DNA of 64,000 nt, taken from assembly GCF_001425575.1 (NCBI RefSeq), contig NZ_LMRD01000006.1, positions 2,513 through 66,512 of the forward strand, in the 5' to 3' direction. Shown in pieces: positions 25,854-35,002 of this stretch (its first letter is position 1; each line of letters begins with the position of its first letter). Source of the DNA: Aurantimonas sp. Leaf443. Its GTDB lineage: Bacteria > Pseudomonadota > Alphaproteobacteria > Rhizobiales > Rhizobiaceae. Below the pieces are notes generated by a model, which saw only the letters and a list, made by a program, of their open reading frames with translations, was not told where the DNA came from and searched no databases. A program made the position numbers and the translations under genes.

Positions 25854-26900
25854 ATGGACACGGGCGCACCGGGCTTCGGCTTCGACATCGGCGAACTCGG
25901 CCGCTATCTGGCACGGGAGGTGCCGGGTTTCGGCAGCCTCGTCCATGTCGCCAAGTTCGCGGCCGGCCAGTCCAACCCGACCTACCGGCTCGACGCCTCG
26001 GGCGGCTCCTTCGTGCTGCGCGCCAAGCCGCCGGGCGAACTCCTGAAATCCGCCCATCAGGTGGATCGCGAGTTCCGGGTGATGGCGGCGCTCGCCGAGA
26101 CGCCGGTCCCCGTGCCGCGCGTCTTCCATCTGGCAAGCGACGACGACTCGCCGATCGGGCGCGCCTTCTTCGTGATGGAGTTCCTGGACGGGCGCATCTT
26201 CTTCGACCCCGCCGTGCCGCAGGCGCGCGACCGCGCCGAGCGGGCGGCGATCTACGACGCGATGAACGCGGTGCTCGCCGACCTTCACGGCGTCGACGTT
26301 TCCGCCGTCGGCCTTGCCGATTACGGCCGGCCCGGCAACTACTTCGCCCGCCAGCTCTCGCGCTGGGCGGAACAGTATCGCCTTTCCGAGATCGAGCCCA
26401 ATGCCGACATGGCGCGGCTGCGAGACTGGCTGGAGGCGAACCTGCCGGCCGACGACGGCGCCGTTTCGCTCGTCCACGGCGACTTCCGCATCGACAACAT
26501 GATCTTCGACCCGGAAGCCCCGAAGATCCTGGCGCTGCTCGACTGGGAACTCTCCACGCTCGGCCATCCCTTCGCCGACCTCGCCTACCAGTGCATGCAG
26601 TGGCGCCTGCCGAACGAGGGCGCCTTCCGCGGCCTGGGCGGGCTCGACCGCGAGGCGCTCGGCATTCCGACGGAGGCCGCCTATGTCGCGCGCTATTGCG
26701 AGCGGCGCGGGCTGGAAGGGATCGGGGACTGGACCTTCCACCTCGCCTTCTCCTTCTTCCGCCTCGCGGCGATCCTGCAGGGCGTCTACAAGCGCTTCAC
26801 GCTCGGCAACGCCTCCAATCCGGCGCTGGCACAAGTCTACGGGCGCTCGGTGCCGCTCCTCGCCCGCATGGCCAACGAGACGATCGATGCCGGACGCTGA
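25854..26900 (+). CDS. APH-type phosphotransferase family protein (ACAD10/11-associated)
   Basis: 348 residues with an aminoglycoside-phosphotransferase-like kinase fold. The N-lobe has KFAAGQSNPTYRL and SFVLRAKPPGELL. The catalytic loop is SLVHGDFRIDNMIFDP, the metal-binding segment ALLDWELSTLGHPFADLAYQC. This subfamily is homologous to the kinase domain fused to ACAD10/11, which phosphorylates 4-hydroxyacyl-CoAs before dehydration. Here that kinase and an acyl-CoA dehydrogenase are separate genes in divergent operons. A 4-hydroxy-acid degradation role is therefore a reasonable inference, and not antibiotic resistance. Confidence 0.85.
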   Translation: MDTGAPGFGFDIGELGRYLAREVPGFGSLVHVAKFAAGQSNPTYRLDASGGSFVLRAKPPGELLKSAHQVDREFRVMAALAETPVPVPRVFHLASDDDSPIGRAFFVMEFLDGRIFFDPAVPQARDRAERAAIYDAMNAVLADLHGVDVSAVGLADYGRPGNYFARQLSRWAEQYRLSEIEPNADMARLRDWLEANLPADDGAVSLVHGDFRIDNMIFDPEAPKILALLDWELSTLGHPFADLAYQCMQWRLPNEGAFRGLGGLDREALGIPTEAAYVARYCERRGLEGIGDWTFHLAFSFFRLAAILQGVYKRFTLGNASNPALAQVYGRSVPLLARMANETIDAGR

Positions 26901-27663
26901 GGGCTTCGAGGGCGCGCGCGTCCTCGTCACGGGGGCGGCCGGCGGCTTCGGGCGGGCGCTGGCGCGCGCCTTCGCGGCCCGCGGGGCGAGCCTCATCCTC
27001 TGCGACCTCGACGCCCATGCGCTGGCGGACGCGGCGGCGGCCTTCGACCCGGCGCGCGTGGCGATCCTCTCCGGCGACGTCGCGCGGGAGGAGACGCATC
27101 GCCGCCTCGTGGAACTCTCGTCCGAGCGGTTCGGCGGGCTCGACGTCGCGGTCAACAATGCCGGCATCGTCCATCCCTTGCAGCGGCTGGAGACGATCGA
27201 GGCGGACCTTGCGGCGCGTGTCCTCGCCGTCGATCTCCTGGGCGTGGTGCTCGCCCTCCAGCATCAGATATCCGCGATGGCCGAAGGCTTCGCCGCCGAC
27301 GGGCGGGTGCGCTCGATCGTCAATATCGCCTCCATCGCCGGATTGAAGGGCGCGCCGCATCTCTCCGTCTATGCCGCCGCCAAACACGGCGTCGTCGGCC
27401 TGACCCGGTCGGCCGCGCTCGAGAACGCGCGCCGCGGCATCCGCATCAACGCCGTCTGCCCCGCCTTCGCGCGCACCGCGATGGTGACGGGCGCAGGTGG
27501 GCTCGACGCCGGCGAGGAGGAGCGCCTCGTGCGCGGCGTGCCGATGCGGCGCCTGGGCGAAGTGGAGGAGGTGGTCGGCGCCGTCCTGCATCTTGCGGAT
27601 CCGCGCTCGGGCTTCACGACCGGCGTCGCGCTGCCGGTGGACGGCGGCCTCTCGGCGCTGTGA
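26887..27663 (+). CDS. Short-chain dehydrogenase/reductase (second SDR)
   Basis: 258 residues. VLVTGAAGGFGRALARAFA is the cofactor loop, NNAGIVHPLQRLE follows, and the active site is SVYAAAKHGVVGLTRSAAL with Tyr and Lys. The C-terminal GVALPVDGGLSAL closes the fold. It overlaps the end of the phosphotransferase by 14 bp, so it is translationally coupled as the last gene of the operon. It differs clearly in sequence from the first SDR, which suggests a separate substrate. Confidence 0.87.
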   Translation: MPDAEGFEGARVLVTGAAGGFGRALARAFAARGASLILCDLDAHALADAAAAFDPARVAILSGDVAREETHRRLVELSSERFGGLDVAVNNAGIVHPLQRLETIEADLAARVLAVDLLGVVLALQHQISAMAEGFAADGRVRSIVNIASIAGLKGAPHLSVYAAAKHGVVGLTRSAALENARRGIRINAVCPAFARTAMVTGAGGLDAGEEERLVRGVPMRRLGEVEEVVGAVLHLADPRSGFTTGVALPVDGGLSAL

Positions 27664-27909
27664 GCGCCGCGTTCCGCGGGCTTTGCCTATCGGGCGATGG
27701 GAGAGAGCCCGTCGATTTCGGCCTGCGTCCTCCTATACTGCGGTTCGGCGGGCGCCGAGGCGGACGAAGACGGGACGGCGGCGGCGCCATGGCCGATCCG
27801 CGCATCCGGCGCATGCGCCGGGCGAAACGGCGGACGCTCCGCTCGCGCCCGGCGGGGGAGCGTCTCGAGGCGCTGCCGGCGGCCGTTCGATCCAAGGGAA
27901 GGGAACGCG

Positions 27910-28605
27910 ATGACCTCACATGCCTGGCCGAAGGCCGTGCTCTTCGACCTCGACGGGACGCTCGTCGATTCCGTGCCCGACATCCACGAGGCGCTGAACG
28001 AGATGATGGCGATGGAGGGCCGCTCGCTCTTCACCGTCGAGGATGTCGGGCGGATGATCGGCGGCGGCGTGCCCAAGCTCGTCGACCGCGCCTATGGCGC
28101 GCTGGGCGTCGCGCTCGCCCCCGACGACCGCGAGCGCCTCGTCGCGCTCTATCTGTCGCTCTACGAGCCGCGCGCCACGCGGCTGACGCGTCTCAACGCG
28201 GGAGCGGAGGAGATCCTCTCCCATCTCACGGATCGGGGGCTGAAGGTCGGCGTCGTCACCAACAAGCCGGGCGCCGCGACGGTGGAGATCCTGCGCCATT
28301 TCACCCTGGAAGACCGGCTGCACGTGGTGGTGGGCGGCGACAGCGGCCCGCCGGTCAAGCCGGCGCCGGGCCTTCTCCTGATGGCGGCCGAGCGGCTCGG
28401 CCTCGATCCCGCCGACATCGTCTTCGTGGGCGACAGCGACAATGACGTGGACGCGGCGAAGGCCGCGGGAATGACCGTGGTCGTCGTGCGCGGCGGCTAC
28501 ACGATCCGCCCGGCCGACGCGCTCGGCGCCCATGCCGTGATCGACCGGCTGGACCTCCTGCCGCACGAGTTCGAAGGCCTCGGCGCCCGGGTCCTCGCCT
28601 CGTGA
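27910..28605 (+). CDS. gph: HAD hydrolase, phosphoglycolate phosphatase-like
   Basis: 231 residues. HAD motif I is VLFDLDGTLVDSVPDIHEALN, motif II VGVVTNKPG, motif III KPAPGLLLMAAERLGL, motif IV DIVFVGDSDNDVDAAKAAGM. These fit phosphoglycolate phosphatase, which removes phosphate from 2-phosphoglycolate arising from DNA repair or Rubisco oxygenation. ATG 27910 is preceded by AAGGGAACGCG. It overlaps the next HAD gene by 4 bp (GTGA). No Calvin-cycle gene is in the window. Confidence 0.82.
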   Translation: MTSHAWPKAVLFDLDGTLVDSVPDIHEALNEMMAMEGRSLFTVEDVGRMIGGGVPKLVDRAYGALGVALAPDDRERLVALYLSLYEPRATRLTRLNAGAEEILSHLTDRGLKVGVVTNKPGAATVEILRHFTLEDRLHVVVGGDSGPPVKPAPGLLLMAAERLGLDPADIVFVGDSDNDVDAAKAAGMTVVVVRGGYTIRPADALGAHAVIDRLDLLPHEFEGLGARVLAS

Positions 28606-29285
28606 CGGCGCTGATCTTCGACGTCGACGGGACGCTGGCCGAGACTGAGGAACTGCACCGGCGCGCCTTCAACGAGGCCTTCGCCGCGGAGGGCCTCGGC
28701 TGGCACTGGGACGAGTACCGCTACAAGGATCTTCTCGCCGTGACCGGCGGCAAGGAGCGGATGCATCACTTCATCGAACGCGAGACCATCGCGCTGAAGG
28801 AGCCGGCGGAGAGCCTCGTGCCCCGGCTGCACGCGGCCAAGACCGCGCTCTACGCGCGCGCCGTGGAGGCGGGCGCGCTGGACCTTCGCGACGGCATCCT
28901 CGATCTGGTGACGGCGGCGAAGGCGGCGGGCGTGCGCCTCGCCATCGCCACCACGACGACGCGCGGCAATGTGGAGGCGCTGCTCGCCAATACGCCGCTC
29001 GGCGCCGCGGCCTCCTTCGAGGTCATGGTCTGCGGCGACGAGGTCCGCGCCAAGAAGCCGGCGCCCGACGTCTACCGCCGCGCGCTGGAGCTTCTGGCCC
29101 TCGACGCCTCGCAGGCGCTCGCGGTGGAAGATACCGCGAACGGCCTTGCCGCCGCGACGGCCGCCGGGCTGCGCTGCGTCGTCGTCCCCTCCCGCTACAG
29201 CCGCGACGAGGATTTCGCGGGCGCCGAACTCGTGCTGGAGCGCCTCGGCGCGCCGCAGGCGGTGCTGCGGCTCCTGACCGCCTGA
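28602..29285 (+). CDS. HAD hydrolase of the CbbY type
   Basis: 227 residues. Motif I is LIFDVDGTLAETEELHRRAFN, then LAIATTTTRGNVEALL, then AKKPAPDVYRRALELL and VEDTANGLAAATAAGL. The cap-domain segment YKDLLAVTGGKERMHHFI is characteristic of CbbY-type xylulose-1,5-bisphosphate phosphatases. The GTG start overlaps the preceding phosphatase stop, so the pair is cotranslated. Both act on sugar-phosphate by-products, but the Rubisco link cannot be tested here. Confidence 0.8.
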   Translation: MTALIFDVDGTLAETEELHRRAFNEAFAAEGLGWHWDEYRYKDLLAVTGGKERMHHFIERETIALKEPAESLVPRLHAAKTALYARAVEAGALDLRDGILDLVTAAKAAGVRLAIATTTTRGNVEALLANTPLGAAASFEVMVCGDEVRAKKPAPDVYRRALELLALDASQALAVEDTANGLAAATAAGLRCVVVPSRYSRDEDFAGAELVLERLGAPQAVLRLLTA

Positions 29286-29293
29286 CCGCCGCG

Positions 29294-29314
29294 CCGGGGC
29301 GGAAGGCGCCCCGG
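29294..29314 (+). terminator. Hairpin after the HAD pair
   Basis: An 8-bp perfect stem (CCGGGGCG with CGCCCCGG) and a 5-base loop begin 9 bp after the CbbY-type stop. No T-run follows. Confidence 0.5.
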
Positions 29315-29590
29315 ACGCCCGCCTCCTCCGCGAGCGCCGTCGACGCGCCGCCGCCGGTCGGCCGGCCCGCCGCAAGGGGCGAGTCACCCGAACGACACGG
29401 TCGGCAGACAAACGGGACGAATATTCCCCTAGGTCATCCCGTGGCGCCTTCGATGTATGGACGCCTGACTTTCCATTTCCTTAGATGGTCCATCCAAGTC
29501 GAAATGGCTTTCGGCCTGGATGAGTCGAGGTTTCGTTCGGGCAGGCTTTCGCAGTGAGAGGTCTGCCCGCGGCGCGGGGAACGTCCGGGC
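29315..29590. other. AT-richer leader in front of the TPR/barrel gene
   Basis: This gap of about 280 bp holds no gene. It becomes distinctly AT-richer from 29410 on, and contains two inverted repeats near the start codon: CATCCA (29491-29496) with TGGATG (29517-29522), and CGGGCAG (29538-29544) with its complement (29563-29569). They could shape the mRNA leader of the outer-membrane operon. No promoter was identified with confidence. Confidence 0.4.
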
Positions 29591-30991
29591 ATGTCGATGG
29601 GAACGAAGCCGTCGCGCGACGGCGCTCGCGTGGGCTGCGGCCTGACGGGTCTGGCGGCGGCTGCCACCATGGCGATCGTCGCGGCCGGACCGTGTGCGGC
29701 GCAGACGCAGGTGCCGCCGCGCGCCGAGGCCGTCGGCGCCGGCCCGGAGATCGACGCCCGCCGGGACGCCCTGTTCCGGCGGATGATGGCCGACCCGTCC
29801 AATCTCGACCTTGCCTTCGACTATGCGGCGCTTTCCTCGCAGGCCGGCGATCTCGAGGCGGCGGTGGCGACGCTGGAGCGCATGCTGATCTTCGCGCCGG
29901 GCCTGCCGCGCCTGCAGCTCGAGCTCGGCGTCCTCTACTACCGGCTGGGCGCCACGCAGACCGCGCGTACCTATTTCGAGGCCGCCGTCTCCGGCCCGGA
30001 CGTTCCGCAGCCCGTGCGCGATCGCGTCGACGTCTATCTCGCGCGGCTCGACGATGCCGACGCGCCCTCGCGCCTCGATGGGCTTGTCACGCTCGGCGGC
30101 GCCTACCAGACGAACGCCAATGCCGCCCCGTCCTCGCGCACGATCGGGCTGAACGGCGTCGACTACATTCTCGACGACACGTTCACCGAGCGCCCGGACG
30201 TCAACGGCTTCGCCTCGCTTCTCCTCAACTACAGCCACGACCTGCCGGGGCAGGGCGACCGGCTGGAGGCGACCTTCACCGCCTACGGCTCGCTCTATGC
30301 CGAGCGCGACGAGCTGAACACCGCGCTCGCCGAACTCACCGTCGGCCCGTCCTTCGACCTCGGCCGCTACGGCCTCGACGACACGCGCCTCTCGGTCTAC
30401 GGCATCCTGGGCGGGGCGGTTCTTCAGGCCGATCCCTATCTCGCCTCCGGCGGTCTCGGCATCCAGGCCTCGACGCTGATCGACCCGCAGCTGCGCCTCA
30501 CCGGCAATCTCGAGGCGCGCCACGAGGCCTTCCAGGATTCGACGGACCGGCCGACCTCCTCCGATCGCACGGGCGAGCGCTACAACGCCTCGCTGGCCGC
30601 CCAGTACGCTTTGAGCGACCGCACCGTCCTCTTCTCCACGCTGATCGGCGAGCGTCGCCTCGCGGACGCGGACTATCTCAGCTACGGCGAGGTCGGCGGC
30701 GTCCTCGGCGTCAGCCACAGTTTCGCCTCGCCGGTCGCCGCGCTGGAGGCGCCCTGGACGCTGACGCTCGCCGCCGGCCTCTCCGGCCGCTGGTTCGACG
30801 AGCCGGACCGGCTGGTCGGAAGCGACGAGGAGCACGATCGCGAGTTCTTCCTCCAGGCCACGCAGCTCGTGCCGCTGCGCGACGAATGGGCCATGCAGCT
30901 GCAGGCCGGCTACCGCGACGTCGCCTCCAACTACGACATGCGCGACTACGACAATCTTCGCGCCGCCATCGCCATCCTCAAGCGCTTCTGA
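29591..30991 (+). CDS. TPR plus outer-membrane beta-barrel protein, Slam-like (DUF560-type)
   Basis: 466 residues with a signal peptide (hydrophobic core near residues 18-33). Residues ~50-150 form TPR-like helices (DLAFDYAALSSQAGDLEAAVATLERM and LQLELGVLYYRLGATQTARTYFEAAV, quoted in pieces under 20: QAGDLEAAVATLERM, GVLYYRLGATQTARTYF). The remaining ~310 residues alternate in short amphipathic strands and end in a C-terminal phenylalanine (AILKRF), a hallmark of outer-membrane barrels. This architecture is that of surface lipoprotein assembly modulators (Slam), the translocons of type XI secretion. The following gene, 11 bp away, encodes a protein with a TbpB-like C-terminal barrel, the expected cargo type. 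The family call rests on architecture. Confidence 0.72.
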   Translation: MSMGTKPSRDGARVGCGLTGLAAAATMAIVAAGPCAAQTQVPPRAEAVGAGPEIDARRDALFRRMMADPSNLDLAFDYAALSSQAGDLEAAVATLERMLIFAPGLPRLQLELGVLYYRLGATQTARTYFEAAVSGPDVPQPVRDRVDVYLARLDDADAPSRLDGLVTLGGAYQTNANAAPSSRTIGLNGVDYILDDTFTERPDVNGFASLLLNYSHDLPGQGDRLEATFTAYGSLYAERDELNTALAELTVGPSFDLGRYGLDDTRLSVYGILGGAVLQADPYLASGGLGIQASTLIDPQLRLTGNLEARHEAFQDSTDRPTSSDRTGERYNASLAAQYALSDRTVLFSTLIGERRLADADYLSYGEVGGVLGVSHSFASPVAALEAPWTLTLAAGLSGRWFDEPDRLVGSDEEHDREFFLQATQLVPLRDEWAMQLQAGYRDVASNYDMRDYDNLRAAIAILKRF

Positions 30992-31002
30992 CGGAGACGA
31001 CG

Positions 31003-33789
31003 ATGCTGAAGACCGGGCTTCTCGCCTCGCTCGCCCTCCTCGCGGCGGCCGGCACCGCCCCCGCGCTCGCGCAGGGGATCGGCGTCGCGGCCGCCGTCAA
31101 CCAGTCGGCGCGGGGCCTGCCGCCCGGACAGGCGGTGCGCACCATCGCGCTCGGCGACAACCTCATCTTCGACGAGCGCATCGACACCGACACGGTCGGC
31201 CTCGTGCAGATCCTGCTTTCGGACGGCACCGCCTTCACCGTGGGGCCGAACTCCTCGATCACGATCGACCGCTTCGTCTACGATCCGCAGGCCGGCACGG
31301 CGAAGGTCACGGCGAGCCTCACCAAGGGCGTCTTCCGCTTCGTCGGCGGCAAGACGTCGAAGACGCCGGGCGGCGTGACGCTGAACACGCCGGTCGGCAC
31401 GGTCGGCATCCGGGGCGCGGTCGCCGATATCGACCTTCAGGGGCAGGGCGGCGGGGCCTCCGGCGTGCCGCCGCACATCTCGCTGATCTTCGGCAAGGAA
31501 GTCGTCCTGACCTGCGGTTCGGCGGTCTGCGGGCGGCTCTACCAGCCGGGCTATTCGCTGGCCTTCTCGGGCGGCCAGGTGCGCACGGTCAGGACGCCGG
31601 CCGGCTGGGCGAGCCGCATCCAGTCCTCGCTGGCCGGTGGCGCCGGCACGTCGGGCGGCTCGCGCAACCCGCCGACGGAGGGCTATGTCGCCGCCAACCC
31701 GTTCGAGCGCACGAATTCGGGCGTCTCCGTCACCCTGAACAGGGTGCCGCTGCCGACGCCCCGGCCCGAACTCGTCCCCGCGCAGCTCGTCGACGTCGCC
31801 GAGGCGACGAACGACACGGTGCGGCAGGAGATCGTGGCGACGGTGACCGAGGCGCCGGACGGATCCGACGGCGGGGACGGCGGTGACGACGGCGGCGGCG
31901 ATGGTGGAGACGGCGGGGGCGATGGCGGCGGCAACGGCGGCGATGGCGGTGGCGGCGATGGCGATGGCGATGGCGATGGCGGCGGCGGCGAGGTGCCGAG
32001 CGTCACGCGGTCCTTCCGCGTCCAGACCGCGCGCGTCGGATCGCAGCAGCCGAGCGGGCGGACCGGCGGCTCGGCCGAGGCGGACGGCCTTGCCGATCTC
32101 GTCCTCTCCGCCGACGGCACGCTTGCGACCGGCACGTTCGGCGCGCGGGCGCTGACGCTTCCGGTCCGGGACAGCCGGACGCTGACGGGCTGGAACATCG
32201 CCGCCGGCTCGGGCGCGTCGCTCGGCGGCCTGCCGCTCACGGGCACACTCTACACCGACAAGGAAGGCTTCTCGGCCTATCTCCTCGCCGAACAGGGCGA
32301 CATCGCGCGCCCCGTCGTGGCGCTCACCGGCACGACGACGCCGGCAAGCGTCCTCACCGGCACGGATCTGCGGCGCTACGCGCTGACGCGCGATCCGATC
32401 CAGGCTTCGGCCCTTCCCTTCACGCTGAATTACGGGCTGGGCGAGGCCGGCGCGCTCGTCTCGGACCTCCTCGTTCTCGAGCAGCCCTCCGGCCCCGGCC
32501 GGGTCCTCCAGACCTCTCTCCAGGTGCAGGGCAGCGGCCCCACCCAGAAGAGCCTCCTCTCGGTCAATGTCGGCGCGCTCCTCGTCAACGAGGGCGGCGG
32601 CCCCTATGTCTTCGCGCGGCGCGGCGGATCGCTCCGGGCCGAGGGCGAGGCGATCGGGCTCTATCTCGGCGGGCAGGTGGCCTCTTTGGCGGGCGCGGAC
32701 GCCTCGGCCGGCAGTCTCTTCGGCTCCGACGGCTCCAACTTCCTCATCACGGAGGAACAGTCGCGACCGCTCGGCTATTTCGACACGCTCGCCTATGGCG
32801 GCGGGACGGTCTCCGACTATGCGACGACCCATGTCGCCGATCTCCAGTCGGAAGTCGCCGGCCTCACCCGCAGCCTCGACCTGCGCCAGGGCTTCGCCGC
32901 GGGCGTCATCGACGCCTATGACGGCTACACGAACGGCAGCCCCGTGCTGCACAACGATCTGTTCCGCAATTTCGACCCGGAGCGCGTCTTCGTCGATTTC
33001 GACGCCGCCGCAGCCTCACTGCGGGCGCAGTTCGAGGTCTACAACGTCTATGCGGTGACCGGCGGCGCCCCGCGCTTCTCGATCGCCTTCGGCGGAACGG
33101 CACAGGACCGGGTGCGCTCGGCCTATGTCGACGACCGGACCTTCGCCGCCGTCGAGAACGGCGACAATGCCAACACCCGCTTCCGGCGCACCGACACCAA
33201 TCTCGGCGCCTCGGGCAATCCGAACAGCTATCTCGTCTCGTCCCGCGCCATCCCCAACGTGGAGACGACGGCCTTCCTGCAGGGCAAGACCCTGTGCGAA
33301 TGCCGCTTCCTGGAATGGGGATTCTGGGGCATGCAGGCCGAGTTCCGCCGCCAGAGCGGCACGACGCAGGTCGGTTTCCACATGGGCGCCTTCGTGACCG
33401 GCGACATCACCGCCGCGGCGGACCTCGCGCCGCTCGCCGGCACCACCGCGACCTATGCGGGCCATGCCGTCGGCAGCGTCCGGTCAGCCGGCGCGACCTA
33501 TCTGGCGGCTGGGCAGATGGCGGCCTCCATCGACCTCGGGAGCCGGAACGGGCGCGTCGACGTCACCGGTTTCGACGGTCGCGACTTCGGCGCCGCGGTC
33601 GGCGGCCTTTCAGGCCCTTCGGCCCGCTTCTCCGGCGCGATCGACACGCCGAATCTCGTCGGCTCGCTCGACGGAGCGCTCGTCGACAACGGGGCGATCC
33701 CCGCCGCTGGGCTGATCGGCGGCTTCGACGTGGGCACTGGCGACCGGTCCTGGACGGCGACCGGAATCGTGGCCGGCCAGCGGAACTGA
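31003..33789 (+). CDS. FecR-domain protein with Gly/Asp linker and TbpB-like C-terminal barrel
   Basis: 928 residues with a Sec signal peptide ending near residue 24 (APALAQG). Residues ~40-150 are a FecR domain (VGLVQILLSDGTAFTVGPNS, KGVFRFVGGKTSKTPGG, LNTPVGTVGIRGAVADIDL). Residues ~285-331 are a Gly/Asp-only linker. The rest is a large extracytoplasmic region with a CECRFLEWGFWG motif near residue 770. The last ~100 residues show the YAGHAVGSV, AGQMAASIDLGSRNG and ARFSGAIDTPNLVGSLDGALV pattern of transferrin-binding-protein-like barrels. It has no lipobox, so it would be released and not lipid-anchored. It is the probable substrate of the preceding Slam-like protein. The ligand is unknown. 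The ATG at 31003 is 11 bp after the upstream stop. Confidence 0.75.
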   Translation: MLKTGLLASLALLAAAGTAPALAQGIGVAAAVNQSARGLPPGQAVRTIALGDNLIFDERIDTDTVGLVQILLSDGTAFTVGPNSSITIDRFVYDPQAGTAKVTASLTKGVFRFVGGKTSKTPGGVTLNTPVGTVGIRGAVADIDLQGQGGGASGVPPHISLIFGKEVVLTCGSAVCGRLYQPGYSLAFSGGQVRTVRTPAGWASRIQSSLAGGAGTSGGSRNPPTEGYVAANPFERTNSGVSVTLNRVPLPTPRPELVPAQLVDVAEATNDTVRQEIVATVTEAPDGSDGGDGGDDGGGDGGDGGGDGGGNGGDGGGGDGDGDGDGGGGEVPSVTRSFRVQTARVGSQQPSGRTGGSAEADGLADLVLSADGTLATGTFGARALTLPVRDSRTLTGWNIAAGSGASLGGLPLTGTLYTDKEGFSAYLLAEQGDIARPVVALTGTTTPASVLTGTDLRRYALTRDPIQASALPFTLNYGLGEAGALVSDLLVLEQPSGPGRVLQTSLQVQGSGPTQKSLLSVNVGALLVNEGGGPYVFARRGGSLRAEGEAIGLYLGGQVASLAGADASAGSLFGSDGSNFLITEEQSRPLGYFDTLAYGGGTVSDYATTHVADLQSEVAGLTRSLDLRQGFAAGVIDAYDGYTNGSPVLHNDLFRNFDPERVFVDFDAAAASLRAQFEVYNVYAVTGGAPRFSIAFGGTAQDRVRSAYVDDRTFAAVENGDNANTRFRRTDTNLGASGNPNSYLVSSRAIPNVETTAFLQGKTLCECRFLEWGFWGMQAEFRRQSGTTQVGFHMGAFVTGDITAAADLAPLAGTTATYAGHAVGSVRSAGATYLAAGQMAASIDLGSRNGRVDVTGFDGRDFGAAVGGLSGPSARFSGAIDTPNLVGSLDGALVDNGAIPAAGLIGGFDVGTGDRSWTATGIVAGQRN
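31858..31992 (+). repeat. Low-complexity GGC/GAT repeat encoding a Gly/Asp linker
   Basis: About 135 bp are built almost only from glycine and aspartate codons, ending in a run of GGCGAT units near 31958-31980. The encoded ~45 residues would be a flexible, acidic, possibly calcium-binding spacer between the FecR and distal domains. Such a track can change length by replication slippage in 6-bp steps without a frameshift. Confidence 0.85.
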
Positions 33790-33847
33790 CGCGGCCGGCC
33801 GGGCCGCATCCGCCGCCTGTCGGGACGCGAGGGCCTTCGCGGCCGGC

Positions 33848-34279
33848 TCAGAGTGCGAGCAGCGCCTCGAGGGCGAGGTGATAGGACTGGTCGCCGAAGC
33901 CCGCGATCACGCCCTTGCAGGCCGGCGCGAGATAGGAATGGTGGCGGAATTCCTCGCGCGCATGGACGTTCGACAGATGCACCTCGATGGCGACGGCCTT
34001 GGCGCCGCGGATCGCGTCGGCGATGGCGATGGACGTGTGCGTGTAGGCGCCGGCATTGAGGATGACGCCGGCCCCTTCGAGCCCGGCCTCCTGAACGAAG
34101 GTGACGAGATCGCCCTCGATATTGGACTGGCGGAAGACGAGCTCGACGCGGTCGCCGGCGCGCGCGCGCAGCTCCGCCTCGATATCGGCCAGCGTCTTGG
34201 CGCCGTAGACGCCGGGCTCGCGGCGGCCGAGGAGATTGAGGTTCGGCCCGTTGAGGACGACGATCTTCTGGAAGGCCAT
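33848..34279 (-). CDS. aroQ: 3-dehydroquinate dehydratase, type II
   Basis: 143 residues, usual length for type II dehydroquinase of the shikimate pathway. The signature [20 protein letters not shown] includes the catalytic tyrosine; [18 protein letters not shown] and [19 protein letters not shown] follow with the catalytic histidine, and [15 protein letters not shown] ends the protein. The ATG at 34279 gives the conserved N-terminus; a longer frame upstream has no family similarity. It is convergent with the FecR gene. Confidence 0.95.
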   Translation of the reverse strand: MAFQKIVVLNGPNLNLLGRREPGVYGAKTLADIEAELRARAGDRVELVFRQSNIEGDLVTFVQEAGLEGAGVILNAGAYTHTSIAIADAIRGAKAVAIEVHLSNVHAREEFRHHSYLAPACKGVIAGFGDQSYHLALEALLAL

Positions 34280-34521
34280 GCGTGTCTCCGGCGTGGGGCG
34301 CGGTCGCCGGGCCTCTCGCCCCGACCGGCGGTCGCCCGCGCTATAGACCATCGCACGCGCGATCGCACCCGCCCCGTGCCGCCTGGCGAAAGAAGTCCGG
34401 CGCGTGCCGCCGGGGGAGGCCGACCCGCCACGCGTTTTGTGCGGGACAGACGCCGCGCCCGGCGATATCACGGCGCGCCGCGGCCTGGCCGGCGGCCTAT
34501 CCGCGGGAGGGGAGACGACCC

Positions 34522-34986
34522 ATGCTGAAGACCATCGATCCGGCGCTGAACGCCGACATCCTGCACGCGCTGCGGTCCATGGGCCATGGCGACCGGCTGG
34601 CGCTCGTCGACACCAACTTTCCCGCCGATTCGATCGCGCGCCGCACGGTTCGCGGCTCGCTCCTGCGCATGGACAACATCTCCGCTCCCCGGGCGATCCG
34701 CGCGATCCTCTCGGTCTTTCCCCTCGACACGCCGCTGCAGCCCTCCGTCGGGCGCATGGAGGTGATGGGCGCGCCGGACGAGATGCCGGCCGTGCAGCGC
34801 GAGGTGCAGGCGGAGGTGGACCGGGCGGAAGGCGCGTCCGCGCCGCTCTACGGCATCGAGCGCTTCGCCTTCTACGACCGGGCCGCCACCGCCTATTGCG
34901 TGATCGCCACGGGCGAGACGCGCTTCTACGGCTGCTTCATGCTGACCAAGGGCGTCGTGGCGCCGGACGCCTCCTGGTCGGCCTGA
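34522..34986 (+). CDS. RbsD/FucU-family mutarotase-like protein
   Basis: 154 residues similar to RbsD/FucU, which interconvert pyranose and furanose or anomeric forms of ribose or fucose. Family blocks are [20 protein letters not shown] with a catalytic-type histidine, [39 protein letters not shown] and [11 protein letters not shown]. The ATG at 34522 follows GGAGGGGAGA. It stands alone on the plus strand between aroQ and the amidase operon; no sugar transporter is adjacent, so the natural sugar is unknown. Confidence 0.87.
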   Translation: MLKTIDPALNADILHALRSMGHGDRLALVDTNFPADSIARRTVRGSLLRMDNISAPRAIRAILSVFPLDTPLQPSVGRMEVMGAPDEMPAVQREVQAEVDRAEGASAPLYGIERFAFYDRAATAYCVIATGETRFYGCFMLTKGVVAPDASWSA

Positions 34987-35002
34987 CGCTTCCTTCCCGT
35001 CA

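Noticed and set aside
27664-27909. Short frames between the second SDR and gph
   Set aside because: They are either upstream extensions of the gph frame without a ribosome binding site or antisense shadows. The conserved HAD start fits ATG 27910.
33791-33807. Hairpin GCGGCC-GGCCG-GGCCGC after the FecR gene as terminator
   Set aside because: The stem has only 6 bp, in a region so GC-rich that such repeats are expected by chance, and no T-run follows.
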